Assembly: GCF_009791395.1 (NCBI RefSeq)
Contig: NZ_WSZK01000015.1
Location: 434,001 to 498,000 of the forward strand
DNA from: Halomarina oriensis
GTDB lineage: Archaea; Halobacteriota; Halobacteria; Halobacteriales; Haloarculaceae
Direction of reading: 5' to 3'
Length of the DNA stretch: 64,000 nucleotides
This document shows positions 52,226 to 61,936 of the stretch, one piece after another. The position numbers and the translations under genes are program-made. The first letter of the stretch is position 1. Every line of letters begins with the position of its first letter. A model generated the notes under the pieces. The model was given only the letters and a program-made list of their open reading frames with translations. It searched no databases and was not told the DNA's origin.

Positions 52226-52668
52226 TGTACGACCGTATCCTCGCGCCGACCGACGGGAGCGACCCCGCGACGGCCGCCGTCCGCCACGCCCTCGCCCTCG
52301 CCCGGACGACCGGAGCGACGGTCCACGCCGTCTACGTCCTCGACACCCGGACGGGGTTCCTGACCGTCTCGAAGGACGAGGTCCGCGGTGCACTCCGCGA
52401 GGTGGGCGAGGACGCCGCCACGACGATACTGAACGAGGTCGAACGACTCGCAACCGACGCCGACGTCGAACTCGTGACCGAAGTCGTCGACGGCGCTCCC
52501 GACCAGGCTATCCTCGACTACGCCGCCGACCACGACGTGGACCACATCGTCGTCGGCACCCACGGACGGACGGGACTCGAACGCCGCCTCCTCGGGAGCG
52601 TCACCGAACGGGTAATCGGCGGTGCGTCCGTCCCGGTGACGGCCGTCCACGGCGACGACGCGGACTGA
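52225..52668 (+). CDS. Universal stress protein (UspA family)
   Basis: This 147-residue protein has the UspA alpha/beta fold: MYDRILAPTDGSDPATAAV, VHAVYVLDTRT, and the ATP-binding G-x2-G-x9-G(S) motif in GTHGRTGLERRLLGSVTERV. ATP-type UspA proteins often bind near membrane transporters and modulate them. It follows the exporter with overlapping codons (TGATG), so it may serve that transporter. An alternative GTG start lies one codon upstream. Confidence 0.88.
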   Translation: MYDRILAPTDGSDPATAAVRHALALARTTGATVHAVYVLDTRTGFLTVSKDEVRGALREVGEDAATTILNEVERLATDADVELVTEVVDGAPDQAILDYAADHDVDHIVVGTHGRTGLERRLLGSVTERVIGGASVPVTAVHGDDAD

Positions 52669-52845
52669 CACCCCGCCGCCACGACCGCCGACCACTTCTC
52701 GCGGCACGGACGGACCGTCAGCGGCCGATACGTGACGGACCGGTCGTGGCCGTACCTTCGGATTCGATATAGCACTCGACAGTGTATCGCAGGCGAGAAC
52801 GTCCTTCGCAATTTCTTTGCGGACGGGCCGCAGAGTTGGCCACGA

Positions 52846-54213
52846 ATGAAGATTTTCGGCTCCAGCGGCGTTCGCGGCGTCGCAAACGAGGAGCTCACAC
52901 CGGCGTTCGTCGCGCGGGTGGCGATGGCCGTCGGTTCGGTCTGGGCGACCGACACCGACGGCGACGTCTCGGTCGCTCTCGGTCGGGACACCCGCACGAC
53001 GGGCCGGATGTTCGCCGACAGCGCCAGTTCGGGGCTGACCAGCGTCGGCTGTGACGTCGACCGACTGGGCGTGCTTCCGACTCCCGGTCTCCAAGCGTAC
53101 GCCGACGAGACAGGTATCCCCGCGGTGATGATCACTGCGAGCCACAACCCCGCGCAGTACAACGGAGTGAAATTAGTCGGTCCCGACGGCGTCGAACTCG
53201 CCCGTGACGCGCTCGAACGCGTCGAGGACCGACTGCTCGGCGAACGGTTCGAACGGGTGCCGTGGAACGAGACGGGCGACGTCCGGACGGTCGAGGAGGC
53301 CCGTGAACGCTACGTCGACGGTCTGCTGGCCAGCGTCGACCGCGAGCCCATCGCGGCCGCGGACCTGACGGTCGCCCTCGACCCCGGCCACGGGGCCGGC
53401 GCACTCACCAGTCCCGAGTTCTTCCGCCGCCTGGGCTGTCGGGTCGTTACCGTCAACGCCCAACCGGACGGGCACTTCCCCGGCCGGGACCCCGAACCCG
53501 TCGAGAAGAACCTCGGTGACCTCCGGCGACTCGTCCGGGCGACCGACGCCGACGTCGGTATCGCTCACGACGGCGACGCCGACCGCGCCATCTTCGTCGA
53601 CGAGACGGGCACTCACGTCGAGGGGGACGCCGCGCTGGCGGCGTTCGCCGGCGACGAACTTCAGGCCGGCGACACGACCGTCAGTGCGGTCAACGTCTCC
53701 CAGCGCCTCGTCGACACGGTCCGTGACGCCGACGCCGACCTCGAGCTGACGCCCATCGGCAGCACGAACATCATCACCAGTATCCAGCGCCTCGAACGCG
53801 AGGGGACCCGCGTTCCCGTCGCCGGCGAGGGCAACGGCGGCATCCTCTTTCCGGACTACCGCCTCGCCCGCGACGGCGCGTACGCCGCCGCGCGGTTCCT
53901 CGAACTCCTCGTCGACCGCGCCGCGAGCGACATCGCGGCCGACCACGCCGGCTACCACAACGTCCGGGTGAACGTCGGCTACGAGGACGACGCCGAGCGC
54001 GAACGACTCGTCACCCGCGCGGAGGCGGCCGCTCTCGACGCGGACGCCGAGTTGACGACCATCGACGGCTACCGCCTCGACTACGGTGACGCGTGGGTGC
54101 TCGTCCGGCCGAGCGGCACCGAACCCGTCGTCCGCATCTACGCCGAGGCCCGCGACCTCGACCGGGCGCAGGAACTGGCCGATTCGATGCACGACGCCCT
54201 CCAGCAAAACTGA
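52846..54213 (+). CDS. glmM: Phosphoglucosamine mutase
   Basis: This enzyme interconverts glucosamine-6-phosphate and glucosamine-1-phosphate for UDP-GlcNAc synthesis. The 455-residue phosphohexomutase has the phosphoserine loop TASHNP (Ser99), the Mg site DGDADR at 242-247 and the C-terminal phosphate loop RPSGTEPVVRIYAEA. I chose ATG 52846; an upstream extension to 52732 is not mutase-like. It could also act on other sugars, as archaeal relatives often do. Confidence 0.9.
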   Translation: MKIFGSSGVRGVANEELTPAFVARVAMAVGSVWATDTDGDVSVALGRDTRTTGRMFADSASSGLTSVGCDVDRLGVLPTPGLQAYADETGIPAVMITASHNPAQYNGVKLVGPDGVELARDALERVEDRLLGERFERVPWNETGDVRTVEEARERYVDGLLASVDREPIAAADLTVALDPGHGAGALTSPEFFRRLGCRVVTVNAQPDGHFPGRDPEPVEKNLGDLRRLVRATDADVGIAHDGDADRAIFVDETGTHVEGDAALAAFAGDELQAGDTTVSAVNVSQRLVDTVRDADADLELTPIGSTNIITSIQRLEREGTRVPVAGEGNGGILFPDYRLARDGAYAAARFLELLVDRAASDIAADHAGYHNVRVNVGYEDDAERERLVTRAEAAALDADAELTTIDGYRLDYGDAWVLVRPSGTEPVVRIYAEARDLDRAQELADSMHDALQQN

Positions 54214-54387
54214 GCAGGCTGTTTTCGGTGTTCGACTCGCTCTCGAGCCGTCGCTCTCGCAACGGGCGGTAAATCACTGGGTGCTATACGAAATCACCTG
54301 CCCGGACACGCTTCTCGCCAGTCGCGGAGGAGCGTGTCGAACGGAGCGGCGGTGTCCACCGACCGGAGTGCAGGCGGCGCTCGGTCC

Positions 54388-54963
54388 TCAGGAGTGTTCG
54401 CGGTTGTCCACGACACGGAGGCGGCCACCACAGCCACCACAGCGATAGGCCTCTGTCTCCGCCACCAGTTTCGAGCGGCGGTAGCGTGCGAGTCGGCTCC
54501 CGCAGGACGCACAGACGACCCACCAGTTCGGGTCGGCGAAGCGCTCGCAGTGGACCCCGGTCTGCAAACGGTCGGCGAGTGTCCGGAACCGCTCGCCGTG
54601 GCTCGGGTCGTCGTGTTCGTTCAGCAGGTGGACGTGGAGCAGTTCGTGGCGGACCGTCTCAGCGGCCGCTCCCCAGCCCCGTTCCTGGAAGTGCTCCCAG
54701 GTCAGCGAGACGGCGAGCGGTTCGCCGTCGCGGTGTTTCACCGCACCCGCTCTCCGCTTCGCGCGTTTGCTCACCTCCCAGTCGAGCGCCGAGACGGACA
54801 CCGAGAGGTCGTACGCCCGGACGACGTCGCGGGCGTAGACCTTCGACACCGCGAGGAACTCCTCGACGGAGACCTCCGAGTCGAGCGCGTAGTACGCCAC
54901 GTCGGGGGCCGTCGGCTCCGAGGAGCCGTTCGTATCGGTGTCGGTCGGGAGTCGGTCGGCCAC
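54388..54963 (-). CDS. SprT-like zinc metalloprotease
   Basis: This 191-residue protein has the zinc-protease motif HELLH at 106-110 with a further His two residues on (HVHL), and a C-terminal zinc ribbon (CASCGSRL ... YRCGGCGGRL). SprT/Spartan proteins cut proteins crosslinked to DNA in eukaryotes; the archaeal role is less known. The position of the catalytic Glu (HELLH) is intact. It is convergent with glmM. Confidence 0.85.
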   Translation of the reverse strand: MADRLPTDTDTNGSSEPTAPDVAYYALDSEVSVEEFLAVSKVYARDVVRAYDLSVSVSALDWEVSKRAKRRAGAVKHRDGEPLAVSLTWEHFQERGWGAAAETVRHELLHVHLLNEHDDPSHGERFRTLADRLQTGVHCERFADPNWWVVCASCGSRLARYRRSKLVAETEAYRCGGCGGRLRVVDNREHS

Positions 54964-55067
54964 GGTCGTTAGAGTGCGAGGCGTGGAGCAGTGTCGCTGT
55001 TTCGGTGACCCACGTCCGGGAGTCGCTGGCCGGTCCGCCGGAAGCTATACGTCACCCACCCGACAGC

Positions 55068-55871
55068 ATGGGATCGATGGACGAGTCCTCGTACACACCG
55101 TGGCCCGAACCGCACCCGAACCAGACGCGAGTGATGCTCCTCGGAACGTACCACATGAGCAACCCCGAACAGGATACGGTCAACGTGGAGGCCGACGACG
55201 TGCTGACCGCCGAGCGACAGCGCGAACTCCGCGAACTGGCAGACCGACTGGAGCAGTGGGAACCACACCGGGTCGCCGTCGAGATGCCGTACGACCGGCA
55301 AGACGAGGTCGACACCGAGTACGAGGAGTACCGGACGGGCGAACGGCAGTACGACCAAGAGGGTCGAAACGAGGTCGTCCAGGTCGGGTATCGGCAGGCC
55401 GACCGCCTCGGGCACGAGTTCGTCGCGGCCATCGACGAACGCCCGCCCGACCCCGAGGACGACCCGTTCGACGACCGGGACGTCGACGCGACGCGGAAGC
55501 GGGACGTCCCGCTCCCGGACGTCGGGGCGATGCGACGGGAGGTCGACGAGCGGTTGAGCGAATCGACGATTCCCGAGTACCACGCGTGGATGAACACCGA
55601 GGACGAACTCCGGGCCAACCACGACCTGATGTTCGACGCGGGAGTCCGGGCCGACCCCGACGACCAGTTCGGCAGTCCGGTCGCTCTGGCGTTCTGGTAC
55701 GACCGCAACCTCAGGCTGGTCCACCACTGTTGGCGGACGATGGCGGAGGACGACGACCGAATCCTGCTGGTCGCGGGCGCAGGCCACGTCCGCGTCCTGC
55801 GCCACCTGTTCGACGAAACACCGATGTTCTGTCCCGTGAGTCCGCGGCCGTACCTCCCGAGCGCACCGTAG
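55068..55871 (+). CDS. TraB-like/DUF5694-type protein
   Basis: This 267-residue protein begins near TRVMLLGTYHMSNPEQDTVN, the conserved G-T-x-H-x-x-N-P opening of a TraB-like or DUF5694 family that includes possible metal-dependent hydrolases. The central part is acidic with Arg/Asp repeats (DDRDVDATRKRDVPLPDVGA). RILLVAGAGHVRVLRHLF near the end is the typical second motif. There are two nearby ATG codons, 55068 and 55077; either may be used. Role unknown. Confidence 0.7.
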   Translation: MGSMDESSYTPWPEPHPNQTRVMLLGTYHMSNPEQDTVNVEADDVLTAERQRELRELADRLEQWEPHRVAVEMPYDRQDEVDTEYEEYRTGERQYDQEGRNEVVQVGYRQADRLGHEFVAAIDERPPDPEDDPFDDRDVDATRKRDVPLPDVGAMRREVDERLSESTIPEYHAWMNTEDELRANHDLMFDAGVRADPDDQFGSPVALAFWYDRNLRLVHHCWRTMAEDDDRILLVAGAGHVRVLRHLFDETPMFCPVSPRPYLPSAP

Positions 55872-55879
55872 TCGGTCTG

Positions 55880-57049
55880 TCAGTTCAGCGCCGGCAACCC
55901 GTCGAGCGGCGGGTGGTCGTCCAGCGCGTCCTCGGCGGTCGCCAGTTCCTCGCGGACCCGGTCGAGGTCACGCTCGACCGCCCCCGAAGCGACCCGTTCG
56001 CGCTCCTCGTCCGAGAGCTGGGTTCGGGCCCGTGCGCTCTCGCGGAGACGCTCGTAGTCGTCTCGGCGCGGCAGGTCGCGGACTGCTCGCAGGCGGACGA
56101 CGCACTCCTCGTCGGCGAACCGCGAGACCACCGCGAGCAGTTCGCGGGTCCGCCAGCGCAGTTCGTCGGCAGGGCGGGGCGGCCACGCGACGGTCAACGG
56201 GTCGGCGTCGAGACGTTCGAGGTACGTCCGGTTCGTGGCGACCGCCCCCTTGAGCGCCCGCGGGTCGTCGACGTAGTGGCTCAGCTTCGAGTTCGAGTAG
56301 TCCGCGAGGTCGAGCAGGTCCGGGAGCGGCTTCTCGGCGGCGGGGGCGGCGGCGACGAACTCACGGAGACGCTGGGGCGGAGCGTCGAACCCGACCAGCG
56401 GGTAGTCCGCGGCGGCCGTCGCCACGAGGTCGAGCAGGTCGCGGGTGCTCGTCTCCCGACGGTAGCTCGCAAACGCCTCACGGACCGCCTCGTCGTAGGA
56501 CGCGATGGGGTCGCGGAGCCGTTCGACGGGCGCCTCGAGGTCGGCCGCGCCGAGTCGCCCGAGGTCGGCGAGGCGGTCACGGCGCTCTCGGAGGTCGTTC
56601 CGGCGAGCGAGGACCGCACGGCGAGCGTCCCGGTAGGCCCCGCGAGCGGACTCGTACTCCTCGAGAAGGTCGGCGAGGTCGGCCACGGGGGCGAGCGCCT
56701 CGCGGGCCCGGTCGAAGTCACTGGTCGAGAGGGTCTGTTGCTGGAGCGCCTCGTCGGCGTCGTCGAACGCCTCGCGTTCCGGGAGGTCGTCGTCGAGTCC
56801 GTCGATGACATCGGCGACCGCCTCCTGGAAGGCGATGTACTTCTCGAACTCGCCGTAGCCGGTGGCTTCCTCCTCGTGGCGGTCCAGCGTCGCCACGAGG
56901 TCGCGGTAGGCGGTAGCCGCCCGGTCGAGGTCAGCGCGCCCGACCTCGGCGACACGCTCGCGGGCGGCGTGGAGGCGCTCTGCGGCCCGGTTCAGGTCGG
57001 TAGCCAGCGACGCGGTGTCGCCCTCACCGACCGAGGCCGCGTCACTCAT
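55880..57049 (-). CDS. Coiled-coil haloarchaeal protein, function unknown
   Basis: This 389-residue protein is almost all helix, with heptad-rich segments ([40 protein letters not shown]), a hydrophobic middle ([18 protein letters not shown]) and an acidic C-terminus. Its 5' end overlaps the end of hisI by 8 bases, so it is transcribed with it. A structural role is likely; no catalytic motif is visible. Confidence 0.7.
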   Translation of the reverse strand: MSDAASVGEGDTASLATDLNRAAERLHAARERVAEVGRADLDRAATAYRDLVATLDRHEEEATGYGEFEKYIAFQEAVADVIDGLDDDLPEREAFDDADEALQQQTLSTSDFDRAREALAPVADLADLLEEYESARGAYRDARRAVLARRNDLRERRDRLADLGRLGAADLEAPVERLRDPIASYDEAVREAFASYRRETSTRDLLDLVATAAADYPLVGFDAPPQRLREFVAAAPAAEKPLPDLLDLADYSNSKLSHYVDDPRALKGAVATNRTYLERLDADPLTVAWPPRPADELRWRTRELLAVVSRFADEECVVRLRAVRDLPRRDDYERLRESARARTQLSDEERERVASGAVERDLDRVREELATAEDALDDHPPLDGLPALN

Positions 57050-57440
57050 ACACCTCGTCGGGGTCGAAGACGCGTTCCCCGACGGTCCTCACCCCTGCTG
57101 TCGCGCCCGCTCCGTCGGCGTCGACCGACTCGATCGACCGGTGGAAACAGCTCTCGTGGCCGGTGTGACACGCCCCGCCCTCCTGGTCGACGAGGTAGAG
57201 CAGCGCGTCGGCGTCACAGTCGACACGCACCTCCCGAACGCGCTGGACGTTGCCGCTCGTCGCTCCCTTCTGCCACAGTTCCTCGCGCGACCGGGAGTAG
57301 TAGTGTGCCAGCCCCGTCTCGTGGGTTCGCTCGACGGCCTCGGGGGAGGCGTAGGCGAGCATCACCACCTCGCCGGAGTCGGCGTCCTGCGCGACGGCGG
57401 GGACCAACCCGTCGTCGCCGAACTCGATGTCGACGGTCAT
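57042..57440 (-). CDS. hisI: Phosphoribosyl-AMP cyclohydrolase
   Basis: This enzyme opens the purine ring of PR-AMP in histidine biosynthesis. The 132-residue protein has the zinc/magnesium site motif [20 protein letters not shown] and [12 protein letters not shown] with its conserved cysteines, and [17 protein letters not shown]. It is the cyclohydrolase domain alone; the pyrophosphohydrolase (HisE) half is separate, as in archaea. Start is ATG 57440. Confidence 0.93.
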   Translation of the reverse strand: MTVDIEFGDDGLVPAVAQDADSGEVVMLAYASPEAVERTHETGLAHYYSRSREELWQKGATSGNVQRVREVRVDCDADALLYLVDQEGGACHTGHESCFHRSIESVDADGAGATAGVRTVGERVFDPDEVYE

Positions 57441-57529
57441 GCCCGAGAGAACGCGGACCGGCCGAATAGGCCTTTTGTCGTCGCCACCGGGAGCGGCCGA
57501 CCCGACCGACTCGGCCGACGACCGGCCGT

Positions 57530-58591
57530 TCAGACGAGACCGACCGCCTGCAACGCCGCGAACAGCAGGTCGCCGTAGACGAACGCGACGAGCAGACCGA
57601 CGAACATCGGGACGATGAACGGGAGACCGGGGCTGAGCCACACCCGGTCGCGCTCGACGAGCACCTCGATGCCCGCTCGGAGGCCGTCGGGAGTCGTCCC
57701 GTAGGCGTCGCCATCGATGTCGGCGAGGAAGGCGGCCGCCCCCCACGGGTCGTCGAACGGTTCGGCGGACGAGGCGTCGGTCTCGGCGCGGGCCGCCTGC
57801 GCGTCCGACACGTCGGAGACGACCGCACCGCCGTCGGTCGCCACACGCTCGTCCTCGATGGCACCGTCACCCGGCGCGGACGTCACACCGACGCTGGTGG
57901 GGTCGCGGTGGGCTTCGGGTGCGTCGAGGAGCGCTCGGAGGTCCGTCCCGCGCCAGCGCAGGTACATCCGCAGGGCGTCGAGGTCCAGACCAGCGCGTGA
58001 ACGACCCTCGGTCGTCTCCAGCAGTCGTCCGTACTCCGCGTCGACGACGGCGCTGTCGACGGGTTTTCCCAGGAACATCAGCACCGAGCGGTGGCCCGCC
58101 AGCAGGTTCCGCACGCCGAGGACGAGCGGGTAGGCCAGACCGACGAGCACCGTGTTCGTGAGGACGGTCAGCGAGAAGACGCCGAGCGAACTCGGTTCGA
58201 GCGGGAGCACCGCTCCGGGGAGGTAGTACGTCGGATACGTCGGCAGGAGGACCGCGAGGGCGATGAGCGCCTTCGCGTCCGCACCGCCGAACCCGCCCAG
58301 TCGCCAGAAGAGGAAGCCGAGCGGTGCGACGATACCGAGACTCACGACCGCTCGGACGGTGAACGCGTAGCGCTCGAACGACCCGGCGGGGGCCGACAGC
58401 GCGGCCCACCCCTCGACCGCCAGCAGGACCGCCCCGAGGACGAACAGCGGGAGCCAGGTCACGTTGGCGACCCGGCGCGTCCGCAGGTCGTGGTACGCCG
58501 CCCAGGCGAACACCGGGACGGCGAGGAGTCGGAGCAGGTCCGGGACGGAGGCGACCTGCGTGACGCTGTCGAGGAACACAGCGACGCTCAC
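57530..58591 (-). CDS. pibD: Archaeal prepilin/preflagellin peptidase (A24 family)
   Basis: This 353-residue membrane protease trims signal peptides of archaellins and pilins. The first catalytic Asp is in [15 protein letters not shown], and the second in the GxGD-type motif [12 protein letters not shown]; both are kept. About six hydrophobic helices surround a long cytoplasmic segment (about 185-300) rich in Asp, Ala and Glu, longer than in non-halophilic FlaK. No pilin gene is nearby, which is usual. Confidence 0.85.
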   Translation of the reverse strand: MSVAVFLDSVTQVASVPDLLRLLAVPVFAWAAYHDLRTRRVANVTWLPLFVLGAVLLAVEGWAALSAPAGSFERYAFTVRAVVSLGIVAPLGFLFWRLGGFGGADAKALIALAVLLPTYPTYYLPGAVLPLEPSSLGVFSLTVLTNTVLVGLAYPLVLGVRNLLAGHRSVLMFLGKPVDSAVVDAEYGRLLETTEGRSRAGLDLDALRMYLRWRGTDLRALLDAPEAHRDPTSVGVTSAPGDGAIEDERVATDGGAVVSDVSDAQAARAETDASSAEPFDDPWGAAAFLADIDGDAYGTTPDGLRAGIEVLVERDRVWLSPGLPFIVPMFVGLLVAFVYGDLLFAALQAVGLV

Positions 58592-58626
58592 CTCCCGATC
58601 GGATTAAAACTTCAGGGAACGTGTGT

Positions 58627-59022
58627 TTACCCGCGCAACTGCTCGACCTGGTGGCGACGGCGCTGGAGGTCGACCGCCGGCTGGAGCGACCCCTGCGCGG
58701 AGAGTCGGTCGAGCAGCATCAGCGGGTCCGATCCCTCGTGTTCGACGACGTCCATCGCCGCGTCGATGTCCCGGCGGTGCAGTGCCAGCGAGTCGAGGTA
58801 GCCGACGGCGAGCGCCATCGCCGCGCCGGCCTCGCCGGTCGGGAACTCCTCGCTGATACGCTCGAACTCCGTCTCGCTCGGCGCGCTCTCGGCGTCGTGG
58901 AGGGTGAGACAGCGCGAGCAGATGGCGGCCACGCCGGAGTCGTCGGGCGCGTGGTCGGCGAGTTCGTCGGGGACGGAGAAGGCCAACAGCGGTGCGTCAC
59001 AGTGCGGACAGAGGTCGCTCAT
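58627..59022 (-). CDS. Small zinc-ribbon haloarchaeal protein
   Basis: This 131-residue protein starts MSDLCPHCDAPLLAFSVPDE. CPHC and the later ICSRC form a zinc ribbon. The remainder is helical (AAMALAVGYLDSLALHRRDI, SDPLMLLDRLSAQGSL). It belongs to a conserved haloarchaeal family, I believe DUF6276. It lies upstream of the peptidase gene with 35 bases between them and may be cotranscribed. Confidence 0.7.
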   Translation of the reverse strand: MSDLCPHCDAPLLAFSVPDELADHAPDDSGVAAICSRCLTLHDAESAPSETEFERISEEFPTGEAGAAMALAVGYLDSLALHRRDIDAAMDVVEHEGSDPLMLLDRLSAQGSLQPAVDLQRRRHQVEQLRG

Positions 59023-59246
59023 ACGTCGAGATTCGGGGCCTCCGTGAAAAGGGTGGTAGAAATGCAGGTGAGTAGCGGTGGGTCGCCGTGGTAGCAGTGC
59101 GGCCCTCGATTGTGCCGCGAGCGAGTGCAACGAGCGAGCGGGGTGATTGAACCGTCGAGCGGAGCGAGGCGGTGACCGAATCCTTTTGCTCCAGCGTTTA
59201 CACTGCCGGGGCCGGAGCGACCCGGCGCGTGGATAAAAGGTGGGCG

Positions 59247-59945
59247 TTAGTCGTCCGCCGTAATCGTCTCGCGTTTGATCTCCTCGTCGCCCTCGGTGAC
59301 GCCGGCCTCGGCCTTCTCTTCTTCTTCTTTCTTGGCCTTGATCTTCTTCATGCGGAAGATCTCCTCGCGCTCTTGCTCTTCGAGTTTCTGCTCGATGTAG
59401 TCCTGTGCGTCGTAGAGGTCGGGGAGGAGTTTGAACTCCAGGGCGTTGACGCGGCGCTTGGTGGTCTCGATCTCCTCGAGCATCTTCTTCATCGCCGTCT
59501 CGACCTCGGCGGCGAGGATGATCTGTTCGAGCAGTTCCTCGTAGGCCTCGGCGGCCTCGTCGATACGGGCGGAGGTGCCGACGACACCGTAGCCACGCTG
59601 GTCGAGGCTCTTCTTGACCTTCGAGGACTCGATCTGCGGGACGACGACGCCCATGATGTTCTTCGACTGCGTGGTGATCTCGGGGTGTTCTTTGAGTGCG
59701 GCGGCGGCCCCGCGGACGGCGACGTCGCCGTCCATCGCGCGGGCCATGTTGATGTTGCGCTGGGCGTCGGTGTAGGCGTCGTCGAGGTCCGAACGGACGT
59801 CCTGTGCCTGGTCGAGGATGTCCATGAACTCCATGATGAGGCCGTCACGCTTCTTCTCCAGCGTCCCGTGACCGCGCTCGGAGAGGTCGATGCGGTCCTC
59901 GATCGCCATGAGGTTCTTTCGCGTCGGCTTGACGTCCTTGGCCAT
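59247..59945 (-). CDS. atpD: A-type ATP synthase subunit D
   Basis: This 232-residue subunit forms the central rotor stalk of the A-type ATP synthase. It is a long coiled coil with [20 protein letters not shown] at the N-terminus and the conserved [20 protein letters not shown] near residue 180, then a charged Lys/Glu tail ([20 protein letters not shown]). In most haloarchaea atpD directly follows atpB. Here two other genes lie between them. Confidence 0.93.
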   Translation of the reverse strand: MAKDVKPTRKNLMAIEDRIDLSERGHGTLEKKRDGLIMEFMDILDQAQDVRSDLDDAYTDAQRNINMARAMDGDVAVRGAAAALKEHPEITTQSKNIMGVVVPQIESSKVKKSLDQRGYGVVGTSARIDEAAEAYEELLEQIILAAEVETAMKKMLEEIETTKRRVNALEFKLLPDLYDAQDYIEQKLEEQEREEIFRMKKIKAKKEEEEKAEAGVTEGDEEIKRETITADD

Positions 59946-60024
59946 GTTGCGTCGTTCTTCCAGTTTGTGGGACTTACGCCTTTCCACTCCGTACCGGGTG
60001 TCGACATCCGGTCGGTCACAGTTA

Positions 60025-60687
60025 TCACCTCGCCGCCGAGTCCGGCGACGGTTCCACGTCTCTGCGCTCGCTCGGGGAGTCTGCTGTCCGGAGAGTGTAC
60101 CCGATAGCGAACATCGTCAGCGCCAGTCCACAGACGATACCGAGGGTGACGAACTCACGTCCGGGGATGGCCGGGGTAGCGACGTTCGCGACGAAGATGG
60201 CGGATGGGACCGCCAAGAGAACACTGACAGTCCGGGAATGGACGCCGGCACGGAGGCTAGCTACACTGAACGACGAGAACGCCAAGAGACTCCCGGCGAT
60301 GATTCCGGGGAAGACGAACGCGAGCGGTAATCCACCGATTGCACCCCCACGCTCTACGGCAGCCCCCGTGACGAACGCGGCGAGAGACGCCCCACCCAAG
60401 AATACGAACGCTACCAGGCCGAGGACGGCGAAGACGCCGCCAGCACGGGCCAACCAGCGGCTCCGGTCGGAAAGTCTGGGATACAAGCCGAGCAGTCCGA
60501 CGAGACCGGCGACCCAGCCAGCGGCGATGAACGCTTCTCCCACGAGCAGGTCGAGGCGGTCCGCGCCAGTCACCATACCAGCCACTGCGAACGCCGCGGC
60601 GACGCCGAACAGCACTGCGGCGACGAGGAACAACCGCGGACTCCGTAGTTCGAGTGCACCCCATCGAATCGCATCATTCCGTGTCAT
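60025..60687 (-). CDS. Multi-span membrane protein, function unknown
   Basis: This 220-residue protein has about six hydrophobic helices ([54 protein letters not shown], and more) joined by short loops with few charges. I do not see a transport or enzyme motif. It lies in the same direction as atpB and atpD, with the HTH gene divergent upstream. Function unknown. Confidence 0.7.
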   Translation of the reverse strand: MTRNDAIRWGALELRSPRLFLVAAVLFGVAAAFAVAGMVTGADRLDLLVGEAFIAAGWVAGLVGLLGLYPRLSDRSRWLARAGGVFAVLGLVAFVFLGGASLAAFVTGAAVERGGAIGGLPLAFVFPGIIAGSLLAFSSFSVASLRAGVHSRTVSVLLAVPSAIFVANVATPAIPGREFVTLGIVCGLALTMFAIGYTLRTADSPSERRDVEPSPDSAAR

Positions 60688-60882
60688 GACGGTTACGTAC
60701 AGAGACGAGACAGCAATAGCTGTAATCCGTATGAAATTATGGTGGTTCTATCGACCAGTTCGTACCGTCGGCTTCGGCCACCGGGCCGGACGGGTGGCCG
60801 CCGAGTCGTCACGGGTCAACGAACTGGTGCGAGGAGGGCGACCACGACCGGGAGTTACGTACCCCTACCACGTAGCGAGTGT

Positions 60883-61861
60883 ATGACGGCCGACAGTGGG
60901 AGAGAAACGACATCGGCACTGTCACCCGACGACGCGTTCGGCGTGCTGGGCGACGAGACCCGCCTCGATATCCTACAGACGCTCGGTGCGGCCGAGCGAC
61001 CGCTCGCGTACTCCGAACTGTTCGAGCGGGTTGAGTACGACGACGCCTCGAACTTCAGCTACCACCTGGACAAACTCGTGGGGCACTTCGTCCGGAAGCG
61101 AGACGAGGGGTACGACCTGTGGGAGGCGGGGCGACGCGTGGTCGAGGCCGTCCTCGCGGGGGCGGTGACCGACACCCCCGTCGTCGAACCGACACGAGTC
61201 GACGAACGGTGTCCCTACTGTGGTGCTCCCATCGAGGTGGGCTTTCAGCACGCCCGTGTCGAGATGAACTGCACCGAGTGCCCCGGTTTCATGCGGCACG
61301 CGCGGTCACAGGACAGACGGTTCACCGACTACGGAACGCTCGGATTCTTCCTGTTCCCACCGGCAGGCATCCGTGGACGAACCGCCGATGGGGTGCTGGA
61401 AGCGGCCTGGACGTGGCGACACGCCGATTTCCTGGTCGCGAGCACCGGAGTCTGTTCGCGCTGTTCCGCACCGCTGGACCACTCGGTGACCGTCTGCACG
61501 GACCACGACGCCTCGGCTGGCTACTGCGAGCTGTGTGAACACCGCTACGCAGTCCAGTTCCACACACACTGTCGGAACTGTAATCGAACGAGTCACCTCA
61601 TCGCGCCGGGATGTTTGCTGGCCACCACCGAGTTGCTCGCGTTCTTCACCGAACACGGCATCAATCCCCCTGGCTCCCGAACGCCTCGACAGGGCGTTAC
61701 AGTCGCTCACGGACTACGACGAGGAAGTCGTCTCGGTCGACCCGTTCGAGGTTCGCCTCACGTTCACCGTCGACAGCGAGGCACTCACCCTGACCGTGGA
61801 CGACGACCTCTCGGTCGTCGACGTCACGAGGCAGGCGGCTTCCGAATCTACCGATGGCTGA
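60883..61861 (+). pseudogene. ArsR-like HTH and zinc-ribbon protein, frame broken at the C run 61666-61670
   Basis: The first frame has a winged helix (GDETRLDILQTLGAAERPLA) and several zinc-ribbon-like cysteine pairs (CPYCGAP, CTECPGF, CSRCSAP, CELCEHR, CRNCNR), then runs into Arg/Gly filler after HGINPP. The second frame continues LAPERLDRALQSLTDYDEEV to a stop at 61861. Removing one C of the five-base run gives HGINPLAPERLDRALQ and joins them into about 325 residues. This matches a haloarchaeal HTH family in layout. Indel error or real inactivation. Confidence 0.75.
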
Positions 61862-61936
61862 GCCCGCTGCTCGTGGGACACCGTCCAGCACAACTCTCGT
61901 GAGAAAAACGAAAGAACGAGCGAACCACCGAGTCCG

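Noticed and set aside
54938-57469. 843-codon plus-strand frame
   Set aside because: It runs opposite or out of frame with the TraB-like, coiled-coil and hisI genes. It is low-complexity Arg/Pro/Val and has no domain.
59023-59246. Possible promoter or small gene in the gap before atpD end
   Set aside because: It contains GAGCGAG-type repeats and a TAAAA stretch, but both flanking genes run leftward, so it is more likely a termination/spacer region.
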